From assembly GCA_021295755.1 (NCBI GenBank), contig JAGWBT010000006.1, positions 1 to 34,778 on the forward strand: a DNA stretch of 34,778 nucleotides, written 5' to 3'. Of the stretch, positions 16,218 through 24,330 are shown piece after piece. The notes under the pieces are model-generated. The model did no database searches, had not been told where the DNA came from, and saw only the letters and a list, made by a program, of their open reading frames with translations. Source of the DNA: Candidatus Poribacteria bacterium (GTDB lineage: Bacteria; Poribacteria; WGA-4E; PCPOR2b). Each line of letters starts with the position of its first letter. The stretch's first letter is position 1. The position numbers and the translations under genes were made by a program.

Positions 16218-17606
16218 TTAGCGTGACTTACGTCTTTTCCTTTTTTTACGTTTCTTCGGCTTCCTTTTAATTGCAACGGAACCACCACCGCCAAGTTGCG
16301 GCACGTCCACCATCGGGTGTTGCTGCATCATGCGGTTCATGAGTTTGAGTTGATCAACCAATTGATTGACTTGACGCACCGTTGTCCCACTTCCTTTGGC
16401 AATGCGCAGCCGACGACTACTATCAAGGAGACGCGAATTCCGGCGCTCCATCGACGTCATCGACTGAATCATCGCTTTGGTATACTTCAACTGCGATTCG
16501 TCAACCTGCATGTTTTTCATCGGAAGCTTATTGACACCGGGGATCATCTCGACGAGTTGGTCCAATGGCCCCATGTTCTTGATCTGTTCGAGCTGCATCA
16601 ACAGATCATTGAAATCTAACCCCTCCTGATCAAGCAGCTTGCGTTCTAACTCGTCGGCCTGATCTTGGCTAAAAACAGATTCAGCCCTTTCAAGCAGGGT
16701 TGCAAAGTCCCCTTCCCCAAGTATCCGAGAAGCCATCCGATCTGGATGGAACTCCTCCAATGTTGTCGCATCAATCTTCTCACCAACACCAACAAACTTG
16801 ATCGGTTTCTGCGTAACTGCACGGATGGATAGCGCTGCGCCGCCGCGTGCATCACCATCCAACTTGGTCAGAATAACGCCATCAATGTCCAAATTGCCAT
16901 TAAAATGCTGGGCAACATTGACAGCGTCTTGCCCTGTCATCGCATCGACAACAAGCAAAATTTCCGTCGGATTGACAGCGGACTTAACTTCCCGCAATTC
17001 ATCCATCAGCGCTTCGTCAACATGCAACCGACCTGCTGTATCAATGATGACAAAATTATTCCCACGATTCAACGCCTGCTTGACAGCAGCTTGAATGATA
17101 GTCGCAGGAGAGACCTCAGTTCCCATTGAGAACACAGGCACATCAATCTGCTCTCCAAGCACTTGCAGCTGTTTAATAGCTGCGGGACGATAAATATCTG
17201 CCGCAACCAAAAGGGGATTTTGACCCTCTGATTTGTATCTCAGCGCAAGTTTGGCTGAAGCGGTCGTTTTTCCACCGCCCTGCAGACCAACCATCATAAT
17301 GATTGTCGGACCACTTGGTGCTATGGTGACTGGTACGGCTTCCTCCCCCATCAATTTGGCGAGTTCATCGCCGATAATCTTCGCTATCTGAAGATCTGAG
17401 GTGAAGCTGCCGAGCACCTCCTGACCGATAGATCTTGCCCTGACACCGTTGATAAAGTCACGGACCGTTTTGTAATCCACATCCGCCTCAAGCAATGCGA
17501 GACGAACCTCTCGGAGCGCATCAGATATGTTTTTCTCGGTCAGTTTGCCTTGACCGCGTAGCGATTTGAGAACGCCTTGCAACTTGCCCGATAAACTTTC
17601 AAACAT
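16218..17606 (-). CDS. ffh: Signal recognition particle protein Ffh
   Basis: Ffh, the 54-kDa GTPase subunit of the signal recognition particle, which binds signal sequences of nascent membrane proteins together with 4.5S/6S RNA and delivers them to FtsY. This 462-residue copy has the N helical domain (1-90), the GTPase P-loop GLQGGGKTT at 107-115, DTAGRLHVD, TKLDGDARGG, and a methionine-rich M domain (about 330-440) with SSRRLRIAKGSGT for SRP RNA binding. It ends in a strongly basic KRK/RR-rich tail. It is the first gene of the ribosomal operon and has its own upstream promoter candidate. Confidence 0.98.
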   Translation of the reverse strand: MFESLSGKLQGVLKSLRGQGKLTEKNISDALREVRLALLEADVDYKTVRDFINGVRARSIGQEVLGSFTSDLQIAKIIGDELAKLMGEEAVPVTIAPSGPTIIMMVGLQGGGKTTASAKLALRYKSEGQNPLLVAADIYRPAAIKQLQVLGEQIDVPVFSMGTEVSPATIIQAAVKQALNRGNNFVIIDTAGRLHVDEALMDELREVKSAVNPTEILLVVDAMTGQDAVNVAQHFNGNLDIDGVILTKLDGDARGGAALSIRAVTQKPIKFVGVGEKIDATTLEEFHPDRMASRILGEGDFATLLERAESVFSQDQADELERKLLDQEGLDFNDLLMQLEQIKNMGPLDQLVEMIPGVNKLPMKNMQVDESQLKYTKAMIQSMTSMERRNSRLLDSSRRLRIAKGSGTTVRQVNQLVDQLKLMNRMMQQHPMVDVPQLGGGGSVAIKRKPKKRKKRKRRKSR

Positions 17607-17705
17607 GACGTTTCCTCTGCCTGAGACGTAATGTGTAAAACTCAGATGAATTCCTGAGTGCGTTCCTGACTATCATCTACATGAAAACAGGCTTGCGAAT
17701 CAATT

Positions 17706-17735
17706 AAGATACACCATTTGCCTCCTGATTGTCAA
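17706..17735 (-). promoter_or_regulatory. Candidate sigma70-type promoter for the ffh operon
   Basis: On the minus strand TTGACA (17735-17730) is followed after 18 bp by TATCTT (17711-17706), a perfect -35 and a 4/6 -10 match. It points into ffh with a leader of roughly 90 bases. Its -35 is 21 bp from the -35 of the divergent promoter at 17757. Confidence 0.5.
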
Positions 17736-17756
17736 TAGAAAAATGATTGAAAGCCC

Positions 17757-17785
17757 TTGACACCCATACTAGCGATTGCTATAAT
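17757..17785 (+). promoter_or_regulatory. Consensus sigma70 promoter for the LysM/TPR gene
   Basis: TTGACA (17757-17762), a 17-bp spacer and TATAAT (17780-17785) form an exact consensus promoter. The expected start is about 40 bp before the GTG at 17833, leaving a short leader with a GGAGGGGG ribosome-binding site. Confidence 0.8.
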
Positions 17786-17832
17786 CTATCAGATGCCGCC
17801 AATCGCCAACTCTTTGACTTGGAGGGGGACGC

Positions 17833-19140
17833 GTGAAAAAAGATAGAGTGAATAACCGTAATCAAAATGAGGCTCGTGTGTTGCCCTTTCCACCATTACC
17901 GGTGCAGCTACACCCTTTTCCACAACCCCGATCAACAAACCGAGTCCCCCTAATAATAGGGATCTTTGCGGGTATTGGATTGATCGCACTCCTAATCTAT
18001 GTTGTCCCTTGGAGTTTAGTGTCACAGACATTAACGGGCGCTTTCGATTCATTGTCGGGCCAAGTCAAACAGGTCCAGCTTGCCCAAGTTAAACAACCGA
18101 AACAGGCAGCTGTCCCGCCAGAAACTTCAACACCCGCGACATCGACAGTTCAAAACACGCCGGAGCCTGAGACCGCCGCGCTGGCAACACCAACAGTTGA
18201 AAGTACACCGACTCCAGCGGCTTCAGAACCAGAGACACCGATAGTAGAGACATCATCTAACCCAGAAGTTCCAGCACCTGCGACACCGGTAGGCGAGACC
18301 TCGCCTGTACCAGAGCTTTCAACACCCGGTACGCCGCCAATCGAAGTCGCACCGACAATCCCAATTCCCGAGCCGGATCCGCGGATGCTTATTGGGCGGT
18401 ATCCGGTGAGGCAATACACTGATACTCGGCATAAGATCGCCCCCGGTGAGACACTCTATAGTTTCATTCGGATATATAAAAACCAGATTTTTCCGAAAAA
18501 ATATCGAGACTGGAAGCTATTGGCACAGCATAACAACATACGTCCACCCCAATACGTATTGAAACCCGGTAAGGAGTTTCTTATTCCAACATTGGTGCAC
18601 ACCGTTCTGCCCAAGACCGGCTATGAAACTGAGCTTAAGGGGATCCAATCCGAACTTGCAAAGCAGCCCAGCAATCCAGAACTGCTGAATCAGCAAGCGA
18701 TTATCCATTTTAAGCGCAACGAATTAAATCAGGCACGTTCAACACTACGACGGGGGATCCGGTCTTCACCAAATGACAGCATACTACACAACAACCTCGG
18801 TTTTATCTACCTGATCATCGAAGATGACGAGTATGCCCAAAGTGAATTTGAACTTGCAATAACACACGCCGAGAAACCTGCAATCCCACACTGTAATCTG
18901 GGTACGTTACACATGACAACGAACAAACTTAATCTAGCAATTAAGGCTTTTGAAAGCGCTCTAGAAGCAGATGAGAGCCTACTTGATGCAAAGTATAATC
19001 TTGCCCTTGCAAATGAAAAGGTGGGGAATGTGAATGCAGCGCAGGAACAGCTTCGTGAACTCAACCAGCTCTTATCCGATGACCCTGAAATAGCATCGGC
19101 GCTTGAACGTTTGACTACACCCCAAGTGACAGGTGAGTAA
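17833..19140 (+). CDS. Membrane-anchored LysM and TPR-repeat protein
   Basis: A 435-residue protein with a clear order of parts: a basic Pro-rich N-terminus; one membrane segment at about residues 37-57 (VPLIIGIFAGIGLIALLIYV); a linker rich in Thr, Pro, Glu and Ala repeated in TP-xx-ET style units to about residue 190; a LysM-like domain (HKIAPGETLYSFIRIY through FLIPT, about 200-255); and about four TPR units to the end. The topology suggests an inner-membrane anchor with the rest in the periplasm, binding peptidoglycan by LysM and partner proteins by TPR. The GTG start has GGAGGGGG upstream and a consensus promoter. No family name is recognised. A scaffold for envelope assembly is inference. 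Confidence 0.75.
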   Translation: MKKDRVNNRNQNEARVLPFPPLPVQLHPFPQPRSTNRVPLIIGIFAGIGLIALLIYVVPWSLVSQTLTGAFDSLSGQVKQVQLAQVKQPKQAAVPPETSTPATSTVQNTPEPETAALATPTVESTPTPAASEPETPIVETSSNPEVPAPATPVGETSPVPELSTPGTPPIEVAPTIPIPEPDPRMLIGRYPVRQYTDTRHKIAPGETLYSFIRIYKNQIFPKKYRDWKLLAQHNNIRPPQYVLKPGKEFLIPTLVHTVLPKTGYETELKGIQSELAKQPSNPELLNQQAIIHFKRNELNQARSTLRRGIRSSPNDSILHNNLGFIYLIIEDDEYAQSEFELAITHAEKPAIPHCNLGTLHMTTNKLNLAIKAFESALEADESLLDAKYNLALANEKVGNVNAAQEQLRELNQLLSDDPEIASALERLTTPQVTGE

Positions 19141-19178
19141 ATGGAGCTCCTTATTAAATAATGATGATGGAGAAGACC

Positions 19179-20198
19179 ATGAACCGCAGAAAATTCATTC
19201 AAGTCGCCGCAGTGAGCGTAGGTGGTTTAACGCTGCCGCTCCGTTCTCTGCCCGCTGAAAATGACATTCCTAAAGAAATATTAACGCCAGCATCAATGAT
19301 CACGCCAAACGATAAGTTTTACGTCCTTCAAATTGGAGATGTGCCAACCCTCAAGGCTGAACACTGGAGGATGGGAGTAGTCGGATTGGTCGAAAAACCG
19401 ACTATATTGAATTACAGTGACATAACGAGTATGGAGTCCGTGACGACGATGCGGACGCTCAAGTGCATCGGCGATCCGATTGGTTCGGAGCAGATGAGCA
19501 ATGCGATGTGGACCGGTGTTCCTCTGCGGGATGTCCTTGATAAAGCAGGTGTCAAGGCGGAGGCAAAGGTTGTCGTATTCCGCTGTGCCGACACCTATCA
19601 TACGGCGGTTCCCATAGATCGCGCCCTTCGTGAGGAGGTGCTCTTAGCGTACAAAATGAACGGCGAACCCCTCCCAGCCAAGCACGGCTTTCCGGTCCGT
19701 TTGCTCAACCCCGGCCACTACGGCACAAAAAATCCAAAATGGATTATGAGCATTATGTTAGCAGAATCGCACGTAGGCTATTGGGAGAAAGAAGGTTGGG
19801 ACCCCGTTGCGCGTGTCAAATTGGCAACCCTAATCGGCACACCCAGTAATGACGAGGTTCTTCAAGCCGGCAAGACATATACAATTAGCGGCGCCGCCTT
19901 TGATAGTGGAAACCATGGAGGAATTGAGCGGGTCGAAGTGAGTATCGATGACGGCATCACCACAAGTGTCGATGATGTCAGCACGTGGGAGGCAGCGGAT
20001 ATTTGGGGTAGCGATTCACCACTGGCATGGTATCTCTGGAAATATAAGTGGAGGGTGCCTGACAACCCGGGGGAGGTGGAGATCTCCGCCAGAGCCATCG
20101 CTAATGATGGACTGACACAAAAGGAAGCAGGCTTCGATGCAGATCCTGCCGGTGCGGTCGGTTATCACTTTGTTCGTGCAGAAATCGTGAAAGGATAG
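19179..20198 (+). CDS. Tat-exported molybdopterin-dependent oxidoreductase (sulfite oxidase family)
   Basis: A 339-residue enzyme of the sulfite oxidase/YedY superfamily, probably periplasmic. The N-terminus MNRRKFIQVAAVSVGG is a compact twin-arginine signal. The oxidoreductase molybdopterin domain follows, with the Mo-ligating cysteine as Cys96 in TLKCIGDP and the family block SNAMWTGVPLRDVL, then GFPVRLLNPGHYGTKNPKW. The C-terminal part (about 220-335) is the immunoglobulin-like dimerisation domain found in sulfite oxidases. I chose the ATG at 19179 because GGAG sits six bases upstream and it places RR at the N-terminus; an in-frame ATG lies at 19161. The natural electron acceptor is not encoded nearby: no cytochrome is seen. 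The substrate could be sulfite or another oxyanion or oxidised residue. Confidence 0.85.
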   Translation: MNRRKFIQVAAVSVGGLTLPLRSLPAENDIPKEILTPASMITPNDKFYVLQIGDVPTLKAEHWRMGVVGLVEKPTILNYSDITSMESVTTMRTLKCIGDPIGSEQMSNAMWTGVPLRDVLDKAGVKAEAKVVVFRCADTYHTAVPIDRALREEVLLAYKMNGEPLPAKHGFPVRLLNPGHYGTKNPKWIMSIMLAESHVGYWEKEGWDPVARVKLATLIGTPSNDEVLQAGKTYTISGAAFDSGNHGGIERVEVSIDDGITTSVDDVSTWEAADIWGSDSPLAWYLWKYKWRVPDNPGEVEISARAIANDGLTQKEAGFDADPAGAVGYHFVRAEIVKG

Positions 20199-20554
20199 TT
20201 TTGTGCATTTCTCGTATGTCCTTAATAGGGTCATTTAGTTTTCCGTTTTGGCTCATGCCCCGCTAGTTGTGCTCGCACGTTCTCTTTCCACCCGGTAGGC
20301 GGGGCATCTTGCCCCGCCGGTCGTAATAGCATGTTCATTGCACCTTGTTATGCTAGTTGTCGAGGTCTTTTTTTATCCGTGTAATCCATCAATCTGTGTT
20401 TATCCGCGATTCAGACAATCGCATAGGAGCATTAAATGCCCCTAATGTCCTTAATTTTTCTGTTGATTTTCAACTTAACACTGTGATAGAGTGTCAACCT
20501 GTTAGAAAGTTTTGAGATTCCGTACCCCAAACGAAGATCAAAAGGAGAAAACAA
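20199..20554. repeat. Gene-free gap with dispersed repeats
   Basis: No gene is visible in this 356-bp gap. It holds the GCGGGGCATCTTGCCCCGC hairpin (20299-20317) and a stretch near 20373-20414 with TATCCGTGTAATCCATC and a later CTGTGTTTATCCGCG, a motif I recognise as a dispersed repeat in many environmental genomes. Near 20424 an imperfect GGAGCATTAAATGCCCC palindrome is present. Confidence 0.55.
20295..20317. repeat. GTAGG-GCGGGGCATCTTGCCCCGC hairpin, copy 3
   Basis: An exact repeat of the unit at 7749-7771, with an 8-bp stem around TCT. It lies between the molybdopterin oxidoreductase gene and the DUF350 gene. Confidence 0.75.
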
Positions 20555-20890
20555 ATGGCGAAGAAAATTGTGCTGCTCAGTTTTTGTATCGCGATTGGCT
20601 GCATCGTTGCTGCCTCAATGTGGTCAACACCAGCCAATGCACAGGAAACAGGTGAAGCAGCGGACGCGGCGTTCATTGATTTCAAGCATCTTGCGCTGCT
20701 TGTCATCGAAAGTGTTGTTTTCAGCATCGTCGGGGTGATTGTTTTGATGGTCGGCTATAAAATTTTCGACCTAGTTACCCCCTTTGACCTCGATCATCAG
20801 ATTGCAGAAGATAACAATACGGCAGCGGGAATTGCTGTTGCCGGTGTAATCATCGCATTGGGACTCATTGTCGCTGCGGCCGTCGGTTAA
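20555..20890 (+). CDS. DUF350 family small membrane protein
   Basis: A 111-residue protein with an N-terminal hydrophobic segment ending at ANA-QE (a plausible signal peptide cut), then two membrane helices at about 46-68 and 89-110. The loop between them reads FDLVTPFDLDHQIAEDNNTAAGIAVAG, the DUF350 signature in which a conserved Asp and the NN-rich stretch lead into the second helix. DUF350 proteins are inner-membrane proteins of unknown function. The ATG has AAAAGGAGAAAACAA upstream. It stands alone between repeat-filled gaps, downstream of the molybdopterin enzyme on the same strand, and is not obviously part of its operon. Confidence 0.82.
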   Translation: MAKKIVLLSFCIAIGCIVAASMWSTPANAQETGEAADAAFIDFKHLALLVIESVVFSIVGVIVLMVGYKIFDLVTPFDLDHQIAEDNNTAAGIAVAGVIIALGLIVAAAVG

Positions 20891-20987
20891 GCCATACGTA
20901 AGATGAACATCACAGAAATGAAACCGGCAGATGTCCCAGTTCTTTCCCTCATTACACAATAAACTGCTACAAACCTTCCTGAATTGA

Positions 20988-21050
20988 CGCAGAGAACGCA
21001 GAGAAGCATAGATAAGATTTTTCTCCGTGCTCTCTGTGCCTCTGCGGCTC
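20988..21050. repeat. Imperfect inverted repeat (ACGCAGAGAACGCAGAG type)
   Basis: ACGCAGAGAACGCAGAG pairs imperfectly with CTCTGTGCCTCTGCGG about 28 bp further on. It is a dispersed inverted repeat lying between the converging DUF350 and enolase-superfamily genes, where it could also stop transcription. Confidence 0.5.
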
Positions 21051-21082
21051 AGTTCTATTACGATTTTACCATTCGCTGCTCA

Positions 21083-22267
21083 TTAATCCCAATACGGCTC
21101 ACCCTCAATTAGATTCTCGCGCAACACCTCTGGAACCAATGTAATCCCCAGCCCAGGTCCATTCGGCACCACCAATTTCCCGTCAGCAACCTGAACCTTT
21201 TCCTCAGCCATTTCGTCGATGAGTGCATCTTGACTAATTCGCGTCTCTGTTATGACAAAGTTCCTAACCGACGCGCCGAAATGCGCTGTCGCCATATTCT
21301 GCACCAAACTACCGACATTATGTGTTGCAATGGGGATATAGAACATCTCTGCAAGGTCAGCAATCTTCCGACAACCCGTCAACCCACCCGCAAAAACAAG
21401 GTCTGGATGGATAGCGTCCAACGCCTCGTTCAGAAGAAATGGTAGAAATTCACGCGGTAGCTCTAGCTTCTCTCCAGTAATAATCCGCACCGGAGATGCC
21501 TGCTTCAGTGCCTTCCACGAATCTGAGTACCATACCGGCAGCGCATCCTCTACCCAGAGCGGGTTACTGGAGGCAACCGCCTGCGTCAACCCAATCGCAG
21601 TGGCAAGATCCCATTCGTTGTGACAATGGACAATGAAATCGGTTTCGTCTCCCAACGCCTCCCGACAGTTTTCATAGCCCCGACGAATCAAGTCTAATTC
21701 GGTTGCCCGCAGCGTTTGGGACATCTGTCCGGTACTGTATCTGCCTTTGGGAAGGCCATTTCCCATCAAACGTTCAAACCCAAATTTTAAGGTACTCCAA
21801 CCTTGCGGCGCTTCCTTCATCCGTTGCGACCAGTCTCGACACGAAACAAGATCAAACCAGTCATCAGGACCGGGGGTATTGATATAGAGCGGAATCTCGT
21901 CCCTAAACCTTCCGGAAATTAACGTTGAGATCGGTCGATTCAGCAGCTTACCCACCACATCCCAGAGCGCAATATCCACACCGCTGACCGTTGGGATGTT
22001 CGATCTGTACGGATGTTGCAGGTTTACCATGCGGGTGTACAGCTTATCAATTTCAAACACATCCTGACCGATGAGCGTCGCTCGCAGATGCTGCAGATGC
22101 GCCCTCACCATCGGTCCAGAAGCCCCCGCCTCGCCGATACCGTAAACACCGGCATCGGTTTCAACCTTTACTAAGGACTGACCCACTTGGTTCAACTGCA
22201 TGGCTTTCACATCCGTGATCCGCACACGGTTTTTCTCGGATTCCGAAAGCACTTCTAAGGTTGTCAT
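21083..22267 (-). CDS. Enolase-superfamily (mandelate racemase/muconate lactonizing) sugar-acid dehydratase-like
   Basis: A 394-residue enolase-superfamily enzyme. The N-terminal capping domain contains GVYGIGEAG and VDIALWDVVGKLLNRP. The barrel has the Lys of the second strand (LKFGF, Lys161), ligand Glu240 in WVEDALP, Glu266 in ITGEKLE, Asp289 in HPDLVFAGGLT, and His316 in ATHNVG, the general His of the galactonate-dehydratase group. At the first metal-ligand position, where Asp is usual (D-x-H), the sequence is HCH with His214. The ATG has AAAGGAG upstream. The product would act on a sugar acid in the cytoplasm. The neighbouring gene at 22450 is a second member of the superfamily. Activity is uncertain because of the ligand change. 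Confidence 0.85.
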   Translation of the reverse strand: MTTLEVLSESEKNRVRITDVKAMQLNQVGQSLVKVETDAGVYGIGEAGASGPMVRAHLQHLRATLIGQDVFEIDKLYTRMVNLQHPYRSNIPTVSGVDIALWDVVGKLLNRPISTLISGRFRDEIPLYINTPGPDDWFDLVSCRDWSQRMKEAPQGWSTLKFGFERLMGNGLPKGRYSTGQMSQTLRATELDLIRRGYENCREALGDETDFIVHCHNEWDLATAIGLTQAVASSNPLWVEDALPVWYSDSWKALKQASPVRIITGEKLELPREFLPFLLNEALDAIHPDLVFAGGLTGCRKIADLAEMFYIPIATHNVGSLVQNMATAHFGASVRNFVITETRISQDALIDEMAEEKVQVADGKLVVPNGPGLGITLVPEVLRENLIEGEPYWD

Positions 22268-22449
22268 AGAAACTCCTTTACCTCTCTTTTACAAACAGAT
22301 ATATTAACCTTTGATGCGAGTTGACGAGGACATTGAGTTCATTGGTTCATTAGTTCATTAATGTACTAGTGAACCAAATGGTTTTCACGTTTCACGCATT
22401 ACGTTTCACGTTTCGTATCAACAGTTGCAAACTATGGCACCGTTGGTTA
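22268..22449. repeat. Palindromic and GTTTCACG-type repeats between two paralogous genes
   Basis: The gap contains GGTTCATTAGT pairing with ACTAGTGAACC (one mismatch), and then tandem ACGTTTCACG units near 22386-22416. The AACCAAATGG plus TTTTCACGTTTCACG part matches the repeat at about 7868-7891, and a weaker form is at 34172-34216. No gene is visible. Confidence 0.6.
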
Positions 22450-23577
22450 TTAAGCCTGAACTCTATGCTGAGCGAGAACCTCCTCATTCAGCTCAGCGCC
22501 TAGCCCCGGTGTGGTTGGTGGGGCAATGTAGCCATTGTCAAACACGAGAGGCTCCTGAAAGATGTCGGCGTGAAGATCTGTCCGATTAAACTCCAGTATC
22601 AGGAAATTTGGACTGCATGTCGCTACCTGAACCGCGGCGGCTGCTGCGACGGGACCACAGTACATGTGAGGCGCGATGCTTGCATAGTGTGCCTCCGCCA
22701 TGCTTGCAATCTTCTTAGACTCCAGAATCCCGCCACAGTGACCCACATCCAACTGTATGATCTGCGCTGCCTGCTTCTGAAAGATCTCGACGAACTCATA
22801 CTTGGTCAATAGACGTTCACCAGTCGCAATTGGAATACTGGTATGTGATGCCACCCGCGCCATCTCATCGACATTTTCCAGCGACACCGGTTCCTCAAAC
22901 CAGAAAGGATAGTACGGCTCTAGCATCTGTGCAATCCGAATCGCACTGGAAGTCGTCAATTGTCCATGCGTGCCAAGTCCAACTTCTACCCCATAACCGA
23001 CCGCATCCCGGATGCACTTGAAAATTTCTCCCACACGCGCTATATCTTTCAACTGAATATCGCGTGGTGCGGGAAAAATCGGGAATGGGTCAAACTTCAT
23101 TGCGGTGTTACCCTTCTCCATCAAGTCGGCGGCAATTTCGCCCGCTTTCTCGGGGTTCTCCCATATCCCTCCGTGCGGCATGTAAGCATACGCTCTCAAC
23201 TTTTCATGGTATTGACCACCGAGCAGATTATAGACCGGTTGATTCAGTGCTTTACCAACGATGTCCCAACACGCCATCTCAATCGCACTCAACGCCGGTG
23301 TCAAAGCCAAACTGGGATGCCTATAGTCATGGTCGGTAGCATAGATCTTCTGCCACAACAGCTCAATTTTGAACGGGTCGGCACCAATGACAAACTGAGT
23401 TGCCAAATCATTGATGATCTCAATCGACGATTTTTCTCTGCCAGTCTGACCAGTTGACCACTCTCCAATCCCTTCAATTCCCTCATCAGTAATCAGTTTT
23501 ACGAACAGCCAACGGCGTCCACCCTGATACGGGGGAATGTTATCGACCAGGAACGTCTGTACATCAACAATTTTCAT
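22450..23577 (-). CDS. Enolase-superfamily (mandelate racemase/muconate lactonizing) enzyme
   Basis: A 375-residue enolase-superfamily enzyme of the galactonate-dehydratase-like branch. Seen features are GIEGIGEW, ALSAIEMACWDIVGKALNQPVYNLLGG in the capping part, Lys161 of MKFDPFP, Glu228 in FWFEEPVS, Glu254 in ATGERLL, Asp277 in IQLDVGHCGG and His304 in APHMY. At the strand-3 ligand site the sequence is GLGTHGQ: Gly202-Thr-His204 where D-x-H is usual, so the Asp is missing while the His remains. The ATG has GAAGGAG upstream. It precedes the other family member on the minus strand with a 182-bp gap containing repeats, so separate transcription is possible. A cycloisomerase or dehydratase acting on a sugar acid is likely. 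Confidence 0.87.
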   Translation of the reverse strand: MKIVDVQTFLVDNIPPYQGGRRWLFVKLITDEGIEGIGEWSTGQTGREKSSIEIINDLATQFVIGADPFKIELLWQKIYATDHDYRHPSLALTPALSAIEMACWDIVGKALNQPVYNLLGGQYHEKLRAYAYMPHGGIWENPEKAGEIAADLMEKGNTAMKFDPFPIFPAPRDIQLKDIARVGEIFKCIRDAVGYGVEVGLGTHGQLTTSSAIRIAQMLEPYYPFWFEEPVSLENVDEMARVASHTSIPIATGERLLTKYEFVEIFQKQAAQIIQLDVGHCGGILESKKIASMAEAHYASIAPHMYCGPVAAAAAVQVATCSPNFLILEFNRTDLHADIFQEPLVFDNGYIAPPTTPGLGAELNEEVLAQHRVQA

Positions 23578-23887
23578 CTGTTAGTCTCCTTCCGTTGATT
23601 AAAGAATTGCTTGTTTCATCGTGGATGATTTCCTCATTATACGCATTAACAATCCGCTGTCAACGATAAAAGGGTAGACTCACAGCTGCAGTCAAGTCAA
23701 ACTTTTGCTTGATTTAGATTGAACTTAAGTGTTAAACTGAAGTGTATGCTTGCCGCAGTGCAAGACACATAAATGTAGACGAATTCCATCGTTGATGAAA
23801 CGAACCAATTTGTCACTAGGCAGCCGCAAAGTTGGGTATGACAAGGCGGTTGACCTTTTCAAACATCTCAACTCAAGGAGAACTTCT

Positions 23888-24295
23888 ATGGCACTGAACA
23901 ATCCAATTCTTGACGCAACGCTTAACAGTATTAGCCTCGAAGAGATTAAGAAGGAAATGGGCCCGCCCCCTTGGTCCCATGCAGTTGTCCTAGCTGACCA
24001 TGTAGCGGGAGTAGTGATTTATCAAAATTCAGGTCAAATCAATGATAATCATTGTCACAACTACGATGAATGGTGGGTTGTACTTGAAGGGGAAATCGAC
24101 TGGGTAATTGAGGGGCGTGAAGATAAACCGGTCCAAGCAAAGGCAGGGGATTTCGTTTATGTACCCGCAATGACCTTCCATCACATTTTTCCCAAGGGCG
24201 GCAAACCGTCTGTGCGTTTAGGCATCGCACTCCCCGGAACGGGCGGACATCTACACGAAAGACCGGATCGGAAGGTGAAGGTTACAGTTGAGTAG
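23888..24295 (+). CDS. Cupin-domain protein
   Basis: A 135-residue single-domain cupin. Motif 1 is seen as NDNHCHNYDEWWVVLEGEID, with His-x-His-x(n)-Glu metal ligands, and motif 2 as AGDFVYVPAMTFHHI. The start at 23888 was chosen because AAGGAG lies eight bases upstream and the family domain begins soon after; the frame is open another 46 codons upstream without similarity to anything. Small cupins act as isomerases, dioxygenases or ligand sensors; the role here is unknown. The gene is divergent from the enolase-superfamily genes, and a sugar-acid function alongside them is possible but not shown. Confidence 0.85.
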   Translation: MALNNPILDATLNSISLEEIKKEMGPPPWSHAVVLADHVAGVVIYQNSGQINDNHCHNYDEWWVVLEGEIDWVIEGREDKPVQAKAGDFVYVPAMTFHHIFPKGGKPSVRLGIALPGTGGHLHERPDRKVKVTVE

Positions 24296-24330
24296 TGGTG
24301 CGCTTCTAAGAATAATGCGCCTCCGTCAGA

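Noticed and set aside
17607-17832. tRNA or SRP RNA gene in the ffh upstream gap
   Set aside because: No cloverleaf or conserved SRP loop pattern was found; the gap is explained by two promoters.
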